Part shown: piece by piece, positions 62,725 through 64,000 of the stretch
How the letters are laid out: the number at the start of each line of letters is the position of its first letter
Position numbering within the stretch: position 1 is the stretch's first letter
Source of the DNA: Bacteroidota bacterium
Lineage (GTDB): Bacteria > Bacteroidota > Bacteroidia > Cytophagales > Cytophagaceae
Length of the DNA: 64,000 bases
Assembly: GCA_023458555.1 (NCBI GenBank)
Contig: JAEWYS010000018.1
Span: 124,001 to 188,000 of the forward strand
Reading direction: 5' to 3'
Made by a program: the position numbers and the translations under genes
The notes under the pieces: model-generated
What the model was told of the DNA's origin: nothing
Seen by the model: only the letters and a program-made list of their open reading frames with translations
Database searches by the model: none

Positions 62725-63702
62725 TCATCTCGAGAGCAACGCGAACTCTTTGGCAAAGTAACTCAGTATGATTTTAGCCCCTGATCGTTTGATGGATAGC
62801 AGGGTTTCCTGCATGGCTTTTTCTCCATCAAGCCAGCCGTTTTGAGCTGCAGCCTTAATCATGGCATATTCACCGCTTACATTATAGGCAGCGATCGGCA
62901 GATCAAACTCATCGTATAGTGTCTTGATCACATCCAGATAGGGCAGGGCGGGTTTGACCATTAGAAAATCCGCGCCTTCCAGCACATCAAGCTCGCCTTC
63001 CACCAATGCTTCGGTAACATTGGCCGGGTCCATCTGGTAGGTTTTCTTGTCTCCGAATTTTGGCGCCGAATTAAGAGCATCTCTGAACGGCCCATAAAAA
63101 GCGCTGGCATATTTCGCAGTATAGGACATGATTGATACATTGGTAAACTCTTCATCGTCCAGCAATGAGCGGATATATCCGACACGGCCGTCCATCATAT
63201 CGGAAGGCCCTATGATATCGGCTCCGGCTCTTGCCTGTGCCAGGGCCATTTTTCCAAGCACTTCAAGAGTTTCGTCATTGAGAATAGTACCGTTGGCATC
63301 CACAAGTCCATCGTGACCTGTTGTGCTATAAGGATCCATCGCTACATCACTGATGATACAAGTTTCAGGAAATTCCTTCTTAATACTTCTGATAGCATTG
63401 AGGTAAAGTCCTTTATCATTCCAGCTTTCTGAGGCTCTGGCATCTTTCAGTTCTTCCGGGATATTGGGAAAAAGCGCGAACGCTTTTATTCCCAGACTCA
63501 TGCACGTATCTATTTCCTTTAGCAAAAGATCGGTGGAGAACCGGAAGATTCCTGGCATCGAGGCAACCTCGTTTTTGGTATTATTACCTGGTATCAGAAA
63601 CATCGGGAATACCAGATCGTCTACGGAAACACTATGCTCTCTTACGAGATTCCGGATAGTCTGTGACTTACGATTTCTTCTGGGTCTTCTGCTTAATTCC
63701 AT
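62725..63702 (-). CDS. hemB: Porphobilinogen synthase
   Basis: 325 aa. Active-site stretches include DVAMDPYSTTGHDG and MVKPALPYLDVIK with the Schiff-base lysine. The metal region has Asp in place of the cysteines of zinc enzymes, so this is the zinc-independent (magnesium) form. It condenses two 5-aminolevulinate molecules for heme. It lies 2 bases after the rocD end on the same strand, so they are cotranscribed. Confidence 0.95.
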   Translation of the reverse strand: MELSRRPRRNRKSQTIRNLVREHSVSVDDLVFPMFLIPGNNTKNEVASMPGIFRFSTDLLLKEIDTCMSLGIKAFALFPNIPEELKDARASESWNDKGLYLNAIRSIKKEFPETCIISDVAMDPYSTTGHDGLVDANGTILNDETLEVLGKMALAQARAGADIIGPSDMMDGRVGYIRSLLDDEEFTNVSIMSYTAKYASAFYGPFRDALNSAPKFGDKKTYQMDPANVTEALVEGELDVLEGADFLMVKPALPYLDVIKTLYDEFDLPIAAYNVSGEYAMIKAAAQNGWLDGEKAMQETLLSIKRSGAKIILSYFAKEFALLSR

Positions 63703-63704
63703 AA

Positions 63705-64000
63705 TCAGACAAAGTTCAATATGGTTTTTTCAATAATAGAACAACATTCATCAAGCTGCTCTTGTGTGATTACCAACGGAGGAGCGAAGCGTATAATATC
63801 ACCATGCGTAGGTTTGGCAAGCAGGCCGTTTTCTTTCAGCGCTTCGCAAACGTCCCAGGCAGTTTTGCCGTCGCTGGTTGGCTTTATAACAACAGCATTG
63901 AGCAATCCTTTGCCACGCACAAGTGTAATCAAATCTGTTTCGGATTGCAGAGCCTGCATGCGGCTTCTGAATAATTCTCCCATCCTGAAAGCATTATCTG
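63705..64000 (-). CDS. rocD: Ornithine--oxo-acid aminotransferase, C-terminal part (5' end outside window)
   Basis: The frame is open to the right edge and stops at TGA 63707-63705. Visible end: DNAFRMGELFRSRMQAL, VRGKGLLNAVVI, TAWDVCEALKENGLL and HGDIIRFAPPLVIT, which match the C-terminal domain of ornithine aminotransferase. The enzyme links ornithine with glutamate semialdehyde and proline. The PLP lysine lies outside the window. Two bases precede hemB. Confidence 0.88.
   Translation of the reverse strand, partial: DNAFRMGELFRSRMQALQSETDLITLVRGKGLLNAVVIKPTSDGKTAWDVCEALKENGLLAKPTHGDIIRFAPPLVITQEQLDECCSIIEKTILNFV

Noticed and set aside
1..64000. tRNA and rRNA genes
   Set aside because: No cloverleaf-like segment or rRNA-like stretch was found in the gene-free regions read by eye; a covariance-model scan would settle it.

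Overview
The window looks like a chromosomal segment of a free-living Bacteroidota bacterium. Four secreted proteins end in type IX secretion (T9SS) sorting domains. Promoters fit the Bacteroidota form TTTG-N19-TAnnTTTG, with two exact matches at 15418-15448 and 19419-19449. There is also a bestrophin-like protein, a DoxD/DoxA-like fusion and several small outer-membrane barrels. Base composition is mixed: most of the segment is moderately GC-rich, interrupted by strongly AT-rich blocks at about 4310-6840 and 28900-36860. No rRNA, tRNA, CRISPR array or recognisable insertion sequence was seen.

Region 1 (1-7264): the end of an outer-membrane barrel gene is translationally coupled to a giant secreted protein (1850 aa). 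That protein has fibronectin-like domains, a HELGH metalloprotease-like centre and an AT-rich C-terminal tip carrying the SxHxxGxxxD and HxH motifs of LAS/M15 peptidoglycan peptidases. A short overlap leads into an exported protein that is the natural immunity candidate. Region 2 (7265-15386): two paralogous membrane PAS proteins with no output domain, a NarK-type nitrate/nitrite transporter, and a large EF-hand membrane protein. Region 3 (15848-26440): three secreted or surface proteins (two with T9SS tails, one with Ig-like repeats), an M20 peptidase, a DISM-type histidine kinase/NarL-type response regulator pair, and a T9SS beta-propeller protein. Region 4 (26975-28862): three tandem paralogues of an unrecognised small-protein family plus a fourth small gene.

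Region 5 (29072-40000) is the main accessory block. It holds an AT-rich methyltransferase/nuclease pair, then a minus-strand run that reads, in transcription order: a secreted transglutaminase-like protein; a paralogue of it carrying an Rhs-core-like segment and a 230-residue AT-rich C-terminal domain; and five AT-rich exported or lipoprotein genes, two of them paralogous. I read this as a polymorphic-toxin locus in which a transglutaminase-like protein, rather than a long Rhs shell, is the carrier. With the locus in region 1 it makes two toxin/immunity candidates of different architecture in one window. Region 6 (39851-42105): a frameshifted HTH regulator and a YhcG-family nuclease, set among copies of a dispersed palindromic intergenic repeat (another copy lies at 28922).

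Region 7 (42126-64000) is mostly core metabolism: murF, barrel proteins, an aminotransferase/omega-amidase pair, cysN-cysD-cysC with cysQ, a histidine kinase, a sulfotransferase/glycosyltransferase/WbqC operon, mnmD, a GroES-like protein, a DoxD/DoxA fusion, a DUF6055-like T9SS protein with beta-helix repeats, a bestrophin, hemB and the end of rocD. The cys genes supply PAPS and remove PAP with no reductase genes in view, which fits sulfation by the neighbouring sulfotransferase better than sulfate assimilation alone.
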